Shown here: one piece after another, positions 1 through 9,096 of the stretch
Numbering within the stretch: the first letter of the stretch is position 1
Layout: each line of letters starts with the position of its first letter
Assembly (NCBI GenBank): GCA_038125265.1
Contig: JAYPDM010000004.1
Coordinates: 17,281 to 81,280 of the forward strand
Length of the DNA: 64,000 nucleotides
Reading direction: 5' to 3'
From: JAURFX01 sp038125265
GTDB lineage: Bacteria > Pseudomonadota > Gammaproteobacteria > Steroidobacterales > Rariloculaceae
Position numbers and translations under genes: made by a program
The notes under the pieces: model-generated
The model's input: only the letters and a program-made list of their open reading frames with translations
Databases searched by the model: none
Told to the model about the DNA's origin: nothing

Positions 1-813
1 AAAATTAATCAATTACGTGATGAAATTGAGACAAATTCACTCACAAATAAAGAACTCGAAGTAAACCATAAAAATTTAAATGATGATTTAGCTGAACTTG
101 GTATATCTTTTAATGCTGTATCAACAACAATTAGTGATGCTGTTAATTTAACTGAACACCAAGATTTATTAGATTCAATTAGTAGAAAACTCTCAAATCT
201 AGGCGCAATTAATTTAGCAGCCATTGAAGAAAAGGAAGAATTGGATGAAAGGAAATCTTTTCTTGATGAGCAATTCGATGATTTGACCAGTGCTATTAGA
301 GTTCTTCAGGAGGCAATTAACAAAATCGATAATGAAACTAAAGAAAAATTTAGAGAAATGTTTGAAGGTGCTAATCAAGCATTAAAGTATTATTTTCCTA
401 AGTTATTTGGAGGTGGGCATGCCTTTTTAGAGCTTGAGTCAGAAGACTTACTTACCGCTGGTGTTTATATCATGTCTAGTCCACCCGGAAAGAAAATTAA
501 TAATATCTCAATGCTTTCTGGAGGAGAGAAGACACTTACTGCTATTGCTTTTATATTTTCAATGTTTCATCTAAACCCATCGCCATTTTGTCTTCTCGAT
601 GAGGTCGATGCACCCTTAGATGAATCTAATGTGGGAAGGTTTAGTGAACTAGTTGCAGCAATGTCTGAAAAAGTTCAATTTCTGTTGATAACACACAATC
701 AAGCAACCATGGAAGTGCTGGAATCATTAATGGGTGTAACGATGGCTGAACCGGGAGTATCAAGAATTGTGTCTGTAAATATGAAGGATGCAGTTAGTCT
801 TGTTGACGAATGA
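1..813 (+). CDS. smc: Chromosome partition protein Smc, C-terminal part (5' end outside window)
   Basis: Only the last 270 residues are present; the frame is open from base 1, so the gene begins upstream. The visible part is the end of the coiled coil (about residues 1-125 of the fragment) followed by the C-terminal ATPase lobe. The ABC signature LSGGEK lies near fragment residue 172 and the Walker B stretch CLLDEVDAPLDESN near 196-210, followed by a D-loop and the TH(N)Q switch-like motif. Smc dimers compact and segregate DNA together with ScpA and ScpB, both encoded at 5.0-6.4 kb here. The stop overlaps the next gene by 4 bases. The smc-zipA-ligA order is standard in gammaproteobacteria that use Smc rather than MukB. 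Confidence 0.95.
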   Translation, partial: KINQLRDEIETNSLTNKELEVNHKNLNDDLAELGISFNAVSTTISDAVNLTEHQDLLDSISRKLSNLGAINLAAIEEKEELDERKSFLDEQFDDLTSAIRVLQEAINKIDNETKEKFREMFEGANQALKYYFPKLFGGGHAFLELESEDLLTAGVYIMSSPPGKKINNISMLSGGEKTLTAIAFIFSMFHLNPSPFCLLDEVDAPLDESNVGRFSELVAAMSEKVQFLLITHNQATMEVLESLMGVTMAEPGVSRIVSVNMKDAVSLVDE

Positions 814-1367
814 TTGAAGAAATACGCATATATTTAATTATATTTATCTCTTTAAGTATCGTAGTTGTATCAGTGAATTTTTTTTTCAAGAAGTATACTA
901 AAGCCAATAAAAAAACTACTCAGCATAAAGCCAAAGAAGCACCAATCATTGATAAACCAAAAAATAATCAGAAGCAATTTCAATGTTATTTATTAGTTAA
1001 ATCTAAAGATAATAATTATTTTAAGTATAGTGAACTAACAAAAATAATTATAGATTATGGGTTTAAGTTAAATAATGACTCAGTCTTTGCTTTAAATAAT
1101 ACAAATAACTCAAAGATTATTATTTCGAATAATATTAATCCAGGAACTTTTCATAACCATAATGACGATTCAGAGATTAAAGGTTTGTATGTATTTTTTT
1201 TAACGAGAGTAGATAAAAACTTAGAGTTAGATCTTCATAACTATTTCAATTTAACTTTAACGATTGCTTCACAATTAAATGCTCAAGTAAATACAGCTAA
1301 TAACATTCTTGTTAATAGCAATAATGTTGAAAATTATACACAAGAATATATAGCCACTTATGGCTAA
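810..1367 (+). CDS. zipA: Cell division protein ZipA-like, inner-membrane anchor of FtsZ
   Basis: A 185-residue protein with one N-terminal membrane segment (about residues 6-26), a short basic linker rich in Lys and Gln, and a C-terminal domain of about 130 residues. The fit is mainly by position (between smc and ligA, where zipA sits in many gammaproteobacteria) and by this architecture. The C-terminal domain has a weak resemblance to the FtsZ-binding ZipA domain (pattern from FQCYLLVKSKDN through FFLTRVDKN to LDLHNYFNLTLTIASQLNAQV). The linker is far shorter than in E. coli ZipA (328 residues). It overlaps smc by 4 bases and ligA by 8, so the three are probably translationally coupled. Symbol by context plus architecture; the sequence is very diverged. 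Confidence 0.75.
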   Translation: MIEEIRIYLIIFISLSIVVVSVNFFFKKYTKANKKTTQHKAKEAPIIDKPKNNQKQFQCYLLVKSKDNNYFKYSELTKIIIDYGFKLNNDSVFALNNTNNSKIIISNNINPGTFHNHNDDSEIKGLYVFFLTRVDKNLELDLHNYFNLTLTIASQLNAQVNTANNILVNSNNVENYTQEYIATYG

Positions 1368-3378
1368 TACAGATAAGATTCAAAAGGAAATTGAGCATTT
1401 AATTACAATGCTTAATAAGCATATTCATGATTACTATCTCTTAGATGAATCATCAATATCTGATGATGAATATGATCAACTTTTTTTAAGGCTTAAGAAT
1501 TTAGAAGAGAAATATCCAGACTTTACTCAGTCAAATTCACCAACTCAACGTATTGGCCCAAAAATAGAATCTGGATTTAGGACTGTAAAACATAGAACCT
1601 TAATGTTAGGGCTTGAAAACGCTTTTAATGAAGATGACTTCATTGCTTTTTTTGAGCGTGCCTCCAAGCAACTAAATATAAACATTGAAGCAATATTTGA
1701 AGAGGGCATAGTTGCAGAACCAAAACTTGATGGAGCTGCAGTGAATTTAACTTATGTCAAAGGAAATCTTCAGTTGGGAGCTACTAGAGGCGATGGAGAA
1801 ATCGGTGAAGATATAACCCATAATATTCGAACAATTAGTAATTTGCCTTTAAGACTTAGGGGTCAAAAGCTACCTAAGGAATTAGAAGTCAGGGGTGAGG
1901 TTATTTTTCCAATTGAAAAATTTAATTTATATAATCAATTTGCAACAACTCGTGGTCTTAAAGTATTTGCTAATCCTAGAAATGCAGCAAGCGGTACTTT
2001 AAGACAAATTGATCCTATGATTACTGCAAGCAGGCCCGTGGAGGTCATTTGTCATGGAGTTGGATTCATTTCAGATAATTCATGCAATTACTATGATGAA
2101 CTCAATACCTACATTAAGACCTTGGGACTACCAGTTTCACCCTTGATTGCTAAGCTTCATAGCTTGAATGATTGCATGGAGTACTATGAAAATATAGCTC
2201 AAAAACGAACATCTCTGCCTTATGAAATTGATGGCGTTGTCTTTAAAATTAATAATCTTTCCTATCAGCAGGATTTAGGAAATCTTGCCAGATCTCCTAG
2301 ATGGGCAGTTGCCTTCAAACTTAAATCAGAAGAAAAAATTTCCCAGATTGAGAACGTTGAGTTTCAAGTAGGTAGGACAGGTACCATTACGCCTGTTGCA
2401 AGGATTAAGCCCGTAAATTTATCGGGGGCAATGATTAAAAATATTACACTTCACAACATGGATGAAATTGAACGCAAAGATTTGCATATTAATGATTTTG
2501 TTCTAATTCGTAGAGCTGGCGATGTAATTCCAGAGATAATAGACGTGATAGCAGATGACCGTCCCAAAAATGTACGCGACATAATTATGCCTAAGAAATG
2601 CCCCTCCTGTTCCTCGCCAATTGAGAGAACTGAAGGAGAGGCCGCCTATAGATGCACAGGCGTCAACCGATGCATGTCGCAATTCATTGAATATTTAAAA
2701 TATTTTGTATCAAGGGATGCGTTTGATATTGAGGGAATAGGTGAAAAATTAATCAAACAATTAGTTGAATTAAAGATCATAAATAAATGGCCAGATTTAT
2801 TTTCCTTACAAATTAATGATCTTGCAAAACTTGAACGCATGGGTGATAAATCATCTCAAAATGTTCTAAGGTCAATTGAGGCAGCAAAAAAAATTAATTT
2901 TGACCGTTTTATCTATGCTCTTGGCATACCTGGCATAGGAAAAGTAACTGCCAGATCCCTCTCAAAAAATTTTAAAAACTTAGATCATCTAATTTCTGCA
3001 TCCTTAGACACATTAATTCAAATAGATGATATTGGAGAGACCATTGCATCGGAAATAACTAAGTATTTTTCTAGTTCAGAAAACCAAGAACAAATTGCTT
3101 TAAGTTTAAAAAACGGAATTACTATAAATTATTTATTCTCTGAATTAAGTAATGAGCTGAAGGGTCGTATCATGGTTATTACTGGTTCCTTTGCAAAATA
3201 TGATAGAAGAGAATTATCTGAGATGATTGAACTACGAGGCGCTAAGGTCTCCAATGCGGTAAGCAGTAAGACAACAGACCTGATTTGTGGCAAATCTCCA
3301 GGAAGCAAGTTTAATAAGGCTCAATCTATGGGTATAAATATTGTCTATGAAGACGAACTTAGTAGATTAATAAATTAA
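1360..3378 (+). CDS. ligA: NAD-dependent DNA ligase LigA
   Basis: At 672 residues this is full family length (E. coli 671). It seals nicks in duplex DNA with NAD+ as AMP donor, during replication and repair. Visible parts in order: domain Ia with the conserved YY near residue 25; adenylation domain with the KLDG motif (nucleophile Lys122); OB fold around residues 320-400; a Cys4 zinc finger (CPSCSSP and later CTGVNRC, about 415-440); helix-hairpin-helix region about 500-580; and a C-terminal BRCT domain from about 592 (GRIMVITGSF). The start overlaps zipA. The 3' end overlaps the convergent lipoprotein gene by 4 bases, with no terminator between them. Confidence 0.98.
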   Translation: MANTDKIQKEIEHLITMLNKHIHDYYLLDESSISDDEYDQLFLRLKNLEEKYPDFTQSNSPTQRIGPKIESGFRTVKHRTLMLGLENAFNEDDFIAFFERASKQLNINIEAIFEEGIVAEPKLDGAAVNLTYVKGNLQLGATRGDGEIGEDITHNIRTISNLPLRLRGQKLPKELEVRGEVIFPIEKFNLYNQFATTRGLKVFANPRNAASGTLRQIDPMITASRPVEVICHGVGFISDNSCNYYDELNTYIKTLGLPVSPLIAKLHSLNDCMEYYENIAQKRTSLPYEIDGVVFKINNLSYQQDLGNLARSPRWAVAFKLKSEEKISQIENVEFQVGRTGTITPVARIKPVNLSGAMIKNITLHNMDEIERKDLHINDFVLIRRAGDVIPEIIDVIADDRPKNVRDIIMPKKCPSCSSPIERTEGEAAYRCTGVNRCMSQFIEYLKYFVSRDAFDIEGIGEKLIKQLVELKIINKWPDLFSLQINDLAKLERMGDKSSQNVLRSIEAAKKINFDRFIYALGIPGIGKVTARSLSKNFKNLDHLISASLDTLIQIDDIGETIASEITKYFSSSENQEQIALSLKNGITINYLFSELSNELKGRIMVITGSFAKYDRRELSEMIELRGAKVSNAVSSKTTDLICGKSPGSKFNKAQSMGINIVYEDELSRLIN

Positions 3379-4190
3379 TTATCACCTCTAGGGTATGCAA
3401 GCGCCATATCCTGTAAATAATCACCTAAGAGGCTTTGCTGATATAGATTAGTAAGCTCATCGCGATAATTCTCATAGGTACCAGAGTCACCTGTTTCTTT
3501 ATCCTCAAGCAGTATGACGTGAAAACCAAATTGAGTTTGAACAGGCACATCAGAGTAATCACCAATATCCATAGCCTGAACAGCAAGAGAAAATGGAGCT
3601 ACCATAGTATTTGGGCCAAACCATCCTAAATCTCCACCGTTTGGAGCTGAAGGACCAATGGAAAACTCCTCTGCCAGCGTGATAAAATCTGCCCCATTAT
3701 CTAAATCCCTAATAATTTCGTTTGCTTCATCCTCAGTTTCTACAAGTATATGCCTTGCCTTGTATTGATCAGATGAAAACTGATCAATATTTTCAGCAAA
3801 CAAAGCCTCTAATTGATTGTCAGTAGGGGCATTCTCAATTATGAAGTTTTCATATGAAGCCATGGCTAGAGACTGAATGCGCAAGAAATCAAGCTCTGCT
3901 TGAAGTGAAGGTTGTATGCTTGGTAGATTTTTATTAATTGCATCATTCGCTATTTGGATAGTCTGAACGAGTCCTGATAACAGCATCTCTCTTTCAGCAT
4001 CTGAGAGCTCCATAACAGATGTTTGAGCAACATTCATCGCATAGTAATCTAGCAAGTCCTCGGTGACTGGAATTTGACCCACCATAAAAAGAAGGTCATC
4101 CGGCATATTGGTGGTATCAACATCATCATTTGATGAACAAGCATACAAGGAGAAAAATATTAGAATGATTGCTGTTTTTAGAAAATTCAT
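3375..4190 (-). CDS. Parvulin-type peptidyl-prolyl isomerase, predicted lipoprotein
   Basis: 271 residues. The N-terminus is a lipoprotein signal: a hydrophobic stretch ending in a lipobox (SLYAC, Cys18) followed by SSNDD, so the mature protein should be lipid-anchored in the periplasm. Residues about 45-125 are a helical chaperone-like region. Residues about 140-235 are a rotamase (parvulin) domain with the family pattern ARHILVETEDEA, FSIGPSAPNGGDLGWFG and FGFHVILLED. Related to PpiC/PrsA/SurA-type foldases, which help exported proteins fold. It starts at the last bases of bolA (ATGA overlap), so it is probably co-transcribed with yciB and bolA, a pairing also seen in other gammaproteobacteria. 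Which named foldase it equals cannot be decided. Confidence 0.85.
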   Translation of the reverse strand: MNFLKTAIILIFFSLYACSSNDDVDTTNMPDDLLFMVGQIPVTEDLLDYYAMNVAQTSVMELSDAEREMLLSGLVQTIQIANDAINKNLPSIQPSLQAELDFLRIQSLAMASYENFIIENAPTDNQLEALFAENIDQFSSDQYKARHILVETEDEANEIIRDLDNGADFITLAEEFSIGPSAPNGGDLGWFGPNTMVAPFSLAVQAMDIGDYSDVPVQTQFGFHVILLEDKETGDSGTYENYRDELTNLYQQSLLGDYLQDMALAYPRGDN

Positions 4191-4432
4191 ATAACCTCGA
4201 TTTTTAAAGCATGAACGGAAGTTGCAAGTAAGCTGCTAAGTTTATCATAAATTAGTCTATGTAATTCTATACGCTTAATACTAGGGTCTTTTAAGCCAAT
4301 TAATCTTATGCAGTAGTGACCCTTTCCTGAATTTGCATGACCGACATGAAGATGTGATTGATCATCTACTTCGAAAGTATCAGCGACATCTAATTCGTCA
4401 ATTAAGATACTAATTTGAGCTTTCACTTCCAA
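4187..4432 (-). CDS. BolA-family protein
   Basis: The reading frame carries the BolA fold signature: HVGHANSGKGHYCIRL, then RIELHRLIYDKL, then SVHALKI near the C-terminus. BolA proteins pair with monothiol glutaredoxins in iron-sulfur and iron handling and affect cell shape. The start is uncertain. The frame is open back to an ATG at 4504, but that would overlap yciB by 95 bases and add residues the family does not have. I prefer the TTG at 4432 (81 residues), preceded by AGGG with about 8 bases spacing; a GTG at 4426 is also possible. Either choice overlaps the end of yciB, giving coupled translation. Subtype (BolA or IbaG/YrbA) is not resolved. Confidence 0.8.
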   Translation of the reverse strand: MEVKAQISILIDELDVADTFEVDDQSHLHVGHANSGKGHYCIRLIGLKDPSIKRIELHRLIYDKLSSLLATSVHALKIEVI

Positions 4433-4958
4433 TAAACTCGCCCTTATAAGAAATCCAGATACTTTGGATGATAACAAAAAGCAGTGTCCATGTAAGACTG
4501 CCAAAAAGCTTAAAATTTACCCAAAAATTTTCACTAAAATTTTCAAAAACATAATAATTTGCATATGCATAAGCAAAAAAGTGCAATCCCCACATCCAAG
4601 TCATAAGATTCCATTGTTTTTTTTCTAATTTAAATTGAGAAGAGATTAATTTTTCGATAAGGGTTTGAGAAGTTAGATAAATACTTCCTATGAATACACA
4701 ACCAAACAGCGCGCTAATAATTGTTGGTTTCCACATGATAAAATTAGGATCTCTTAAAAAGATTGTTACTCCACCAAGAATTAAGACTAACAGGGTAGAA
4801 ATTAAAAGCATTGGTTTTATTTTCTTCTCTCTTAAATAGGCAAAAATGCAAACTCCAATCATCGCAAGTATTAGCAAAGAAGTAGCAAAATAAATATCTT
4901 TAATTAGGTACCCAATGTAGAAAATTACAATAGGCAAAAATTCAATAAAGGTGCTCAT
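4410..4958 (-). CDS. yciB: Inner-membrane septation protein YciB (IspZ)
   Basis: 182 residues, five or six hydrophobic segments spread over the length, beginning with the family N-terminus FIEFLPIVIFYIGYLI and containing the conserved pattern RDPNFIMWKPTIISALFG, and FWVNFKLFG near residue 145. YciB is an inner-membrane protein linked to cell envelope synthesis and septation. It is the first gene of a three-gene minus-strand unit (yciB-bolA-parvulin lipoprotein) and is divergent from scpA across only 61 bases, which must hold both promoters. Confidence 0.92.
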   Translation of the reverse strand: MSTFIEFLPIVIFYIGYLIKDIYFATSLLILAMIGVCIFAYLREKKIKPMLLISTLLVLILGGVTIFLRDPNFIMWKPTIISALFGCVFIGSIYLTSQTLIEKLISSQFKLEKKQWNLMTWMWGLHFFAYAYANYYVFENFSENFWVNFKLFGSLTWTLLFVIIQSIWISYKGEFIGSESSN

Positions 4959-5019
4959 AGGTATACTTAAATTATAGATAATTATGATAATATTATAAAA
5001 ACATAAGGAGAGTATTTTA

Positions 5020-5835
5020 ATGCTTCTTAATGAAGATCAGCTAAAAACTCATCCAGCCGACTCAGATCACATTGCAATCGTTAATGGTCAGGCTGTAGAA
5101 CAACTCCCCTCTGATTTATACATTCCACCGCAAGCACTTAAAGTATTTTTGCAATCGTTTGAGGGGCCACTAGACTTACTACTCTATTTAATAAGATATA
5201 GAGATCTCTCCATTCTAGAGATACCCATCTTTGAAATATCAAATCAATACGTACAGTATATTGAGCTGATGTCCGAACTTGAGCTTGAGCTAGCAGGTGA
5301 ATACCTACTTATGGCAGCTACCCTGGCAGAGATTAAATCTCGAATGTTACTGCCAAAAGTGGTCACCGATGAAGGAGTAGAGGAGGACCCTAGAGCAGAC
5401 TTAGTAAGAAGGCTACAAGAGTACGAACAAATTAAAAATGCCGCAGAGACGCTTGAAACACTTCCACAAATTGGGAGGGATTTTTTAGCTGTACATGCTT
5501 ATTCAAATAGGGTCATTGTGATGCCACCTATAGAAACTTCCATAGCTCTTTTATGCAAGGCATACCAAGAGGTTCTGTTAAGGGTTGAGCAATATAATCC
5601 CCATCAATTTTTTAGTGAACCCTTAAGTGTTAGGGAACGTATGACTTTAATATTGGATAAGTTACAGCAGTCTTCGGGGAAAGTTAGTTTTTCAGAACTA
5701 ATTGATCAAGAAGAAGGTAGGGCAGGTGTTGTTGTAACATTCTTGGCAACGCTAGATTTGATTAAATCACTGGCAATTAATGTCTATCAGGTAAAACCAT
5801 TCGAGTGTATCTACCTATCAATGAAGCAGAATTAA
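5020..5835 (+). CDS. scpA: Segregation and condensation protein A (ScpA)
   Basis: 271 residues, the kleisin subunit that bridges the Smc heads. The family core is visible from about residue 44: LQSFEGPLDLLLYLIRYRDL, then IPIFEISNQYVQYI and the AGEYLLMAATLAEIKSRMLLP stretch; a winged-helix C-terminal part follows (FSELIDQEEGRAGVVVTFLATLDLIK). About 40 extra residues precede the core, as in other gammaproteobacterial ScpA. The start is supported by a good Shine-Dalgarno sequence, AAGGAGAG. scpB follows after 3 bases. Together with the smc at the window start, this shows that the organism uses the Smc-ScpAB system, not MukBEF. Confidence 0.96.
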   Translation: MLLNEDQLKTHPADSDHIAIVNGQAVEQLPSDLYIPPQALKVFLQSFEGPLDLLLYLIRYRDLSILEIPIFEISNQYVQYIELMSELELELAGEYLLMAATLAEIKSRMLLPKVVTDEGVEEDPRADLVRRLQEYEQIKNAAETLETLPQIGRDFLAVHAYSNRVIVMPPIETSIALLCKAYQEVLLRVEQYNPHQFFSEPLSVRERMTLILDKLQQSSGKVSFSELIDQEEGRAGVVVTFLATLDLIKSLAINVYQVKPFECIYLSMKQN

Positions 5836-5838
5836 TTT

Positions 5839-6426
5839 ATGGCTTTGGAAGAGAAATACGTTATTGAAGCTGCCTTACTATCTTCAGACGAGCCGCTTAA
5901 GGTTCAAGATCTTATGTCGCTCTTTGAGGGCATATCAAGTGCACAAGTCAAAATTCTTATCGACCAGCTTAATGCTGAGTATAAGAACAGGTGCATTGAA
6001 ATTGTTGAAGTCTCCTCTGGCTATAGAATTTCTACTAAAAAAGAGGTTAATGAGATACTAATCCCTCTATGGGAGCTAAAACCTCAAAAACTAAGTCGTG
6101 CCATGTATGAGACCATTGCGCTTATAGCTTACAGACAGCCTATTACAAGGGGTGAAATTGAGGAAATTCGTGGAGTATCAGTCAGCGCAAATATCATTAA
6201 AAATTTATTTGAAAAAGAATGGATAAAAGTTGTTGGCCATAAAGATACATTAGGAAAGCCTGCATTATTAGCGACCACAGCAAAATTTTTAGATTCATTT
6301 AATCTTAAGAAAATCTCTGACCTTCCACCCCTCGAAGAGATAGAAGAGATGTTTACTTCCTATGATTCTGAGACTGAATCAGAGAGCATTGAGACCAAAG
6401 ATCACTCGGCACATCAGGTCCATTAA
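5839..6426 (+). CDS. scpB: Segregation and condensation protein B (ScpB)
   Basis: 195 residues with two winged-helix domains. Family motifs are EAALLSSDEPL near the N-terminus, and the highly conserved SRAMYETIALIAYRQPITRGEIEEIRGVS region near residues 86-113. ScpB dimers bind ScpA and regulate Smc head engagement. It follows scpA by 3 bases and is followed by rluB, a common scpA-scpB-rluB order. The acidic tail after residue 165 (EEIEEMF and onward) is low-complexity and probably disordered. Confidence 0.96.
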   Translation: MALEEKYVIEAALLSSDEPLKVQDLMSLFEGISSAQVKILIDQLNAEYKNRCIEIVEVSSGYRISTKKEVNEILIPLWELKPQKLSRAMYETIALIAYRQPITRGEIEEIRGVSVSANIIKNLFEKEWIKVVGHKDTLGKPALLATTAKFLDSFNLKKISDLPPLEEIEEMFTSYDSETESESIETKDHSAHQVH

Positions 6427-6431
6427 GTATA

Positions 6432-7133
6432 TTGAAAATCCAGACCTACATAGCTTTATCTGGGAAGTACACGCGACGCCATGCTGATCGTTTAGTTACA
6501 GAGGGTAAAGTATTTGTTAATGGAACAAAAGCAAAGCCTGGCCAAGTAATATCTGAAAATGACACTGTTAAAGTTAATAACGAAATTATTAATCCAACCA
6601 CAGATGATTCAGTTCAGGTATTACGACTCTTTAAGCCAAGGGGTTATATTTGTTCTAGGGCCGATCCTGAGGGTCGAAAAACAGTATTTAGCTTGCTACC
6701 TTCTACCAAAGGGCGCTCATGGATATCAATTGGAAGACTGGATATCAATACCGAGGGTCTCTTGCTGTTTACTAACAGCGGTCAATTTGCCAATAAACTA
6801 ATGCATCCTAGCTCTAATTTAAGCAGAATCTATCAGGCAAGAACCTTTGGAAATAAATTAACGCTAGCTCAAATCAAATCAATTGAGTCAGGCATAAAGG
6901 TAGATAATGTCACTTACAAAGCCAAAAGTATAAATTTAAAAAATTCCTCAGGGTCTCATCATCATTACGAAATTCATCTCAATGAAGGAAAAAATAGAGA
7001 AATACATAATATCTTTAACTATTTTGGAATTAAGGTATCAAGGCTCAAAAGAACAGGTTATGCCAATATCACTCTAAAGGGCCTAAGGTCTCGTCATTTT
7101 GACTTTATTGATTATAAATCGATAGAAATATAA
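6432..7133 (+). CDS. rluB: 23S rRNA pseudouridine synthase, RluB/RsuA family
   Basis: 233 residues. An N-terminal S4 RNA-binding domain (about 2-60) precedes a pseudouridine synthase domain with the catalytic-loop motif GRLDINTEGLLLFTNSG (Asp in RLD is the nucleophile). It isomerises a uridine in rRNA. Position after scpAB favours RluB (23S U2605 in E. coli numbering), but RluE/RsuA relatives share the motif. Start by TTG at 6432, five bases after the scpB stop; the ribosome site is weak (AGG at 6416), and an in-frame ATA at 6429 is an alternative. The C-terminus is shorter and less basic than in E. coli RluB. The 3' end overlaps yciK by 22 bases tail to tail. Confidence 0.9.
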   Translation: MKIQTYIALSGKYTRRHADRLVTEGKVFVNGTKAKPGQVISENDTVKVNNEIINPTTDDSVQVLRLFKPRGYICSRADPEGRKTVFSLLPSTKGRSWISIGRLDINTEGLLLFTNSGQFANKLMHPSSNLSRIYQARTFGNKLTLAQIKSIESGIKVDNVTYKAKSINLKNSSGSHHHYEIHLNEGKNREIHNIFNYFGIKVSRLKRTGYANITLKGLRSRHFDFIDYKSIEI

Positions 7134-7885
7134 CTATTGGTCTTAAATTCATACCTGATCCCAGAAATATCTTTAGCGTCTTTAGAAATAAAAAACAAAA
7201 AAGGCGGTATGACCGTTTCAGGAGAGGGTATTTTTGACTTATCCTCAGCTGGATATGCCTTAGCACGCATATTTGTGTTTGTTGGTCCTGGATTAATAAC
7301 ATTTACTCTAATTCCAGTTTGATTGAATTCCTCATTTAAAATTTGTGAGAGTCCCTCGATCGCAAATTTTGAAACACTGTAAGCGCCCCAGTATGCTTTA
7401 CCTTTAATCCCTACACCTGAGGAAACCATTAAGACTGTTGGTAAGTTGCCCTTTACAAGATATGGAATCAAGCAGCGAGTTAAAATGAATACAGCATTAC
7501 AATTAACATGCATAACTTGTTGCCACAGTCCTATATCGTAATGTGCTATGGGTGATCTATCACCGAGCATGGCAGCGTTATGAACTAAAACATCAATCGC
7601 ATTAAAATTTTCATCCATGTAATCAATAAAATTTTGATAATCACTGGCTTCCGCCCTCAAATAATCTAGGGTATATGTGTAAATATTTGCTTTAGAGTTT
7701 TTGAGTCTTTCACTAAGCTTTTTTAATTTGATTTTTGATCTTCCAAGCAATATGAGGTGACAGTTATATGCAGAGAGCTTTATTGCAAGTGCTTCACCTA
7801 TGCCACTAGTTGCTCCTGTAAGTAAAATCTTTCTGCCATCCAAAGATTCAGGACTGGGTTCAAATGTATCAATATTAGTAATCAT
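7112..7885 (-). CDS. yciK: YciK-type short-chain dehydrogenase/reductase
   Basis: 257 residues with a Rossmann fold: nucleotide-binding TGATSGIGEALA near residue 24, NNA-equivalent VHNAAML, active-site Ser in MVSSGVG, and the YSVSK (YxxxK) catalytic pair near residue 172. The real substrate of YciK is not established. The assignment rests on the SDR motifs plus the gene order ubiG-gph/mupP-(rmuC)-yciK, which matches ubiG-mupP-yciK of Pseudomonas, and on a C-terminal tail typical of YciK (SPETVIPPFLFFISKDAKDISG). The start overlaps the rmuC stop by 4 bases. Confidence 0.85.
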   Translation of the reverse strand: MITNIDTFEPSPESLDGRKILLTGATSGIGEALAIKLSAYNCHLILLGRSKIKLKKLSERLKNSKANIYTYTLDYLRAEASDYQNFIDYMDENFNAIDVLVHNAAMLGDRSPIAHYDIGLWQQVMHVNCNAVFILTRCLIPYLVKGNLPTVLMVSSGVGIKGKAYWGAYSVSKFAIEGLSQILNEEFNQTGIRVNVINPGPTNTNMRAKAYPAEDKSKIPSPETVIPPFLFFISKDAKDISGIRYEFKTNSYISIDL

Positions 7886-9096
7886 TTTTTATCAAAAGGG
7901 ATTACCTTTGTGTCATCTATTGCCTTTTCATGCAGTTGTTCAATGTTTTTGACATCCTCGTTCTTATTAATTAGTTCACCTAATTTATTAAAAGCCGGAT
8001 TAATTCTTTTATTTAATGTGCTAACAGAACGATTAAAGGCTAGAACAGATTGATTGAGGCGATTACCAATGTCACTAAAGTGATTAATAAAAACCGATAA
8101 TCTCTCATACAATGTTTCAGCTGACGCTACAATCTCCTTGGCATTTTCATTAAGTTCTGACTGGTCCCAAGTATAAGCGACAGTTTTTAATAAACCTAAG
8201 AGTGTCGTGGGTGTCGATAACACAATATCTCTTTTTAACGCATAATCAAAGAGATCAGGAGAATGGTTAATGGCTTTAGTCAATATATCCTCTGTAGGTA
8301 AAAACATTACTATAAAGTTGGCAGAACCGCTAAATTGATTCCAATACTCCTTTTTAGCAAGCTCATCAATTCTATCTCTGAGGTGGCGCGCATGCTTTTC
8401 TAGAAAAGCCTCAACATCGTCTGTATGATTTTTTGATATAACCTTTAGATACGCATCCATTGGCGTTTTGGCATCAATGATGATGTTTTTATTATTGGGC
8501 AAATGAATTACAAGGTCAGGTATAATCCGACCTTCTTCTGTTGAGTATGCTTGTTGTTCAGTAAAATCAAAGTGATTCTTAAGGCCAGATAGCTCAAGAC
8601 ATCTTTTTAAGGTCATTTCTCCCCATTGACCCCTAACTTCAGGCCGTTTTAATGCATCCGTCAGGTTTTGTGTTTCGAGAAATAGTTTTTCGCTTCCTTG
8701 TCTCATCATTTCTATTTGTGCTGATATGCTTCCAAGCGACTCCTTTCTACTATGCTCAAGCTTCTCCAATTGTTCTCTTGTCTGCTTAAGTGTCAATGAT
8801 ACAGGGGCTATAATTTGCTCAATAATGTGCTTAGATTCAATACTTTGTTTTTCATTAAGGACTTTAGTTTGCTCCAGGTAGAGCTTGTTTACTTCATTTA
8901 AGCGATCATGATTATTTTTAAGGTGTTCAGTTAAAATTTGGTTAAATTTCTCATTAATTTTTTCCATCTCATGAAATACCTCTTTTGAGATATTAATTTT
9001 TGCAGTATTTCTTTTTTTGGTTATAAAAATATAAAGAAGAGCTAAGACAAGCAGAGCAGAAGGAAGAGCTAAAAAATAAAGAAATATATCAGTCAC
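7882..9096 (-). CDS. rmuC: RmuC-family DNA recombination limiting protein
   Basis: 404 residues. One N-terminal membrane segment (about residues 3-25) is followed by a long coiled coil to about residue 125, then the RmuC domain, recognised by VRGQWGEMTLKRCLELSGL, IPDLVIHLPNNKNIIIDAKTPM and FIVMFLPTEDILTKA. The domain has a restriction-endonuclease-like fold; RmuC limits DNA inversions in E. coli, but its biochemical activity is poorly defined. It sits between gph/mupP and yciK, overlapping both by a few bases, so the four minus-strand genes (ubiG, gph/mupP, rmuC, yciK) form one coupled operon. Confidence 0.93.
   Translation of the reverse strand: MTDIFLYFLALPSALLVLALLYIFITKKRNTAKINISKEVFHEMEKINEKFNQILTEHLKNNHDRLNEVNKLYLEQTKVLNEKQSIESKHIIEQIIAPVSLTLKQTREQLEKLEHSRKESLGSISAQIEMMRQGSEKLFLETQNLTDALKRPEVRGQWGEMTLKRCLELSGLKNHFDFTEQQAYSTEEGRIIPDLVIHLPNNKNIIIDAKTPMDAYLKVISKNHTDDVEAFLEKHARHLRDRIDELAKKEYWNQFSGSANFIVMFLPTEDILTKAINHSPDLFDYALKRDIVLSTPTTLLGLLKTVAYTWDQSELNENAKEIVASAETLYERLSVFINHFSDIGNRLNQSVLAFNRSVSTLNKRINPAFNKLGELINKNEDVKNIEQLHEKAIDDTKVIPFDKK

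Noticed and set aside
9..224. 71-codon minus-strand ORF at the window start
   Set aside because: Antisense to the open smc frame, which continues to base 1 and encodes typical Smc coiled coil.
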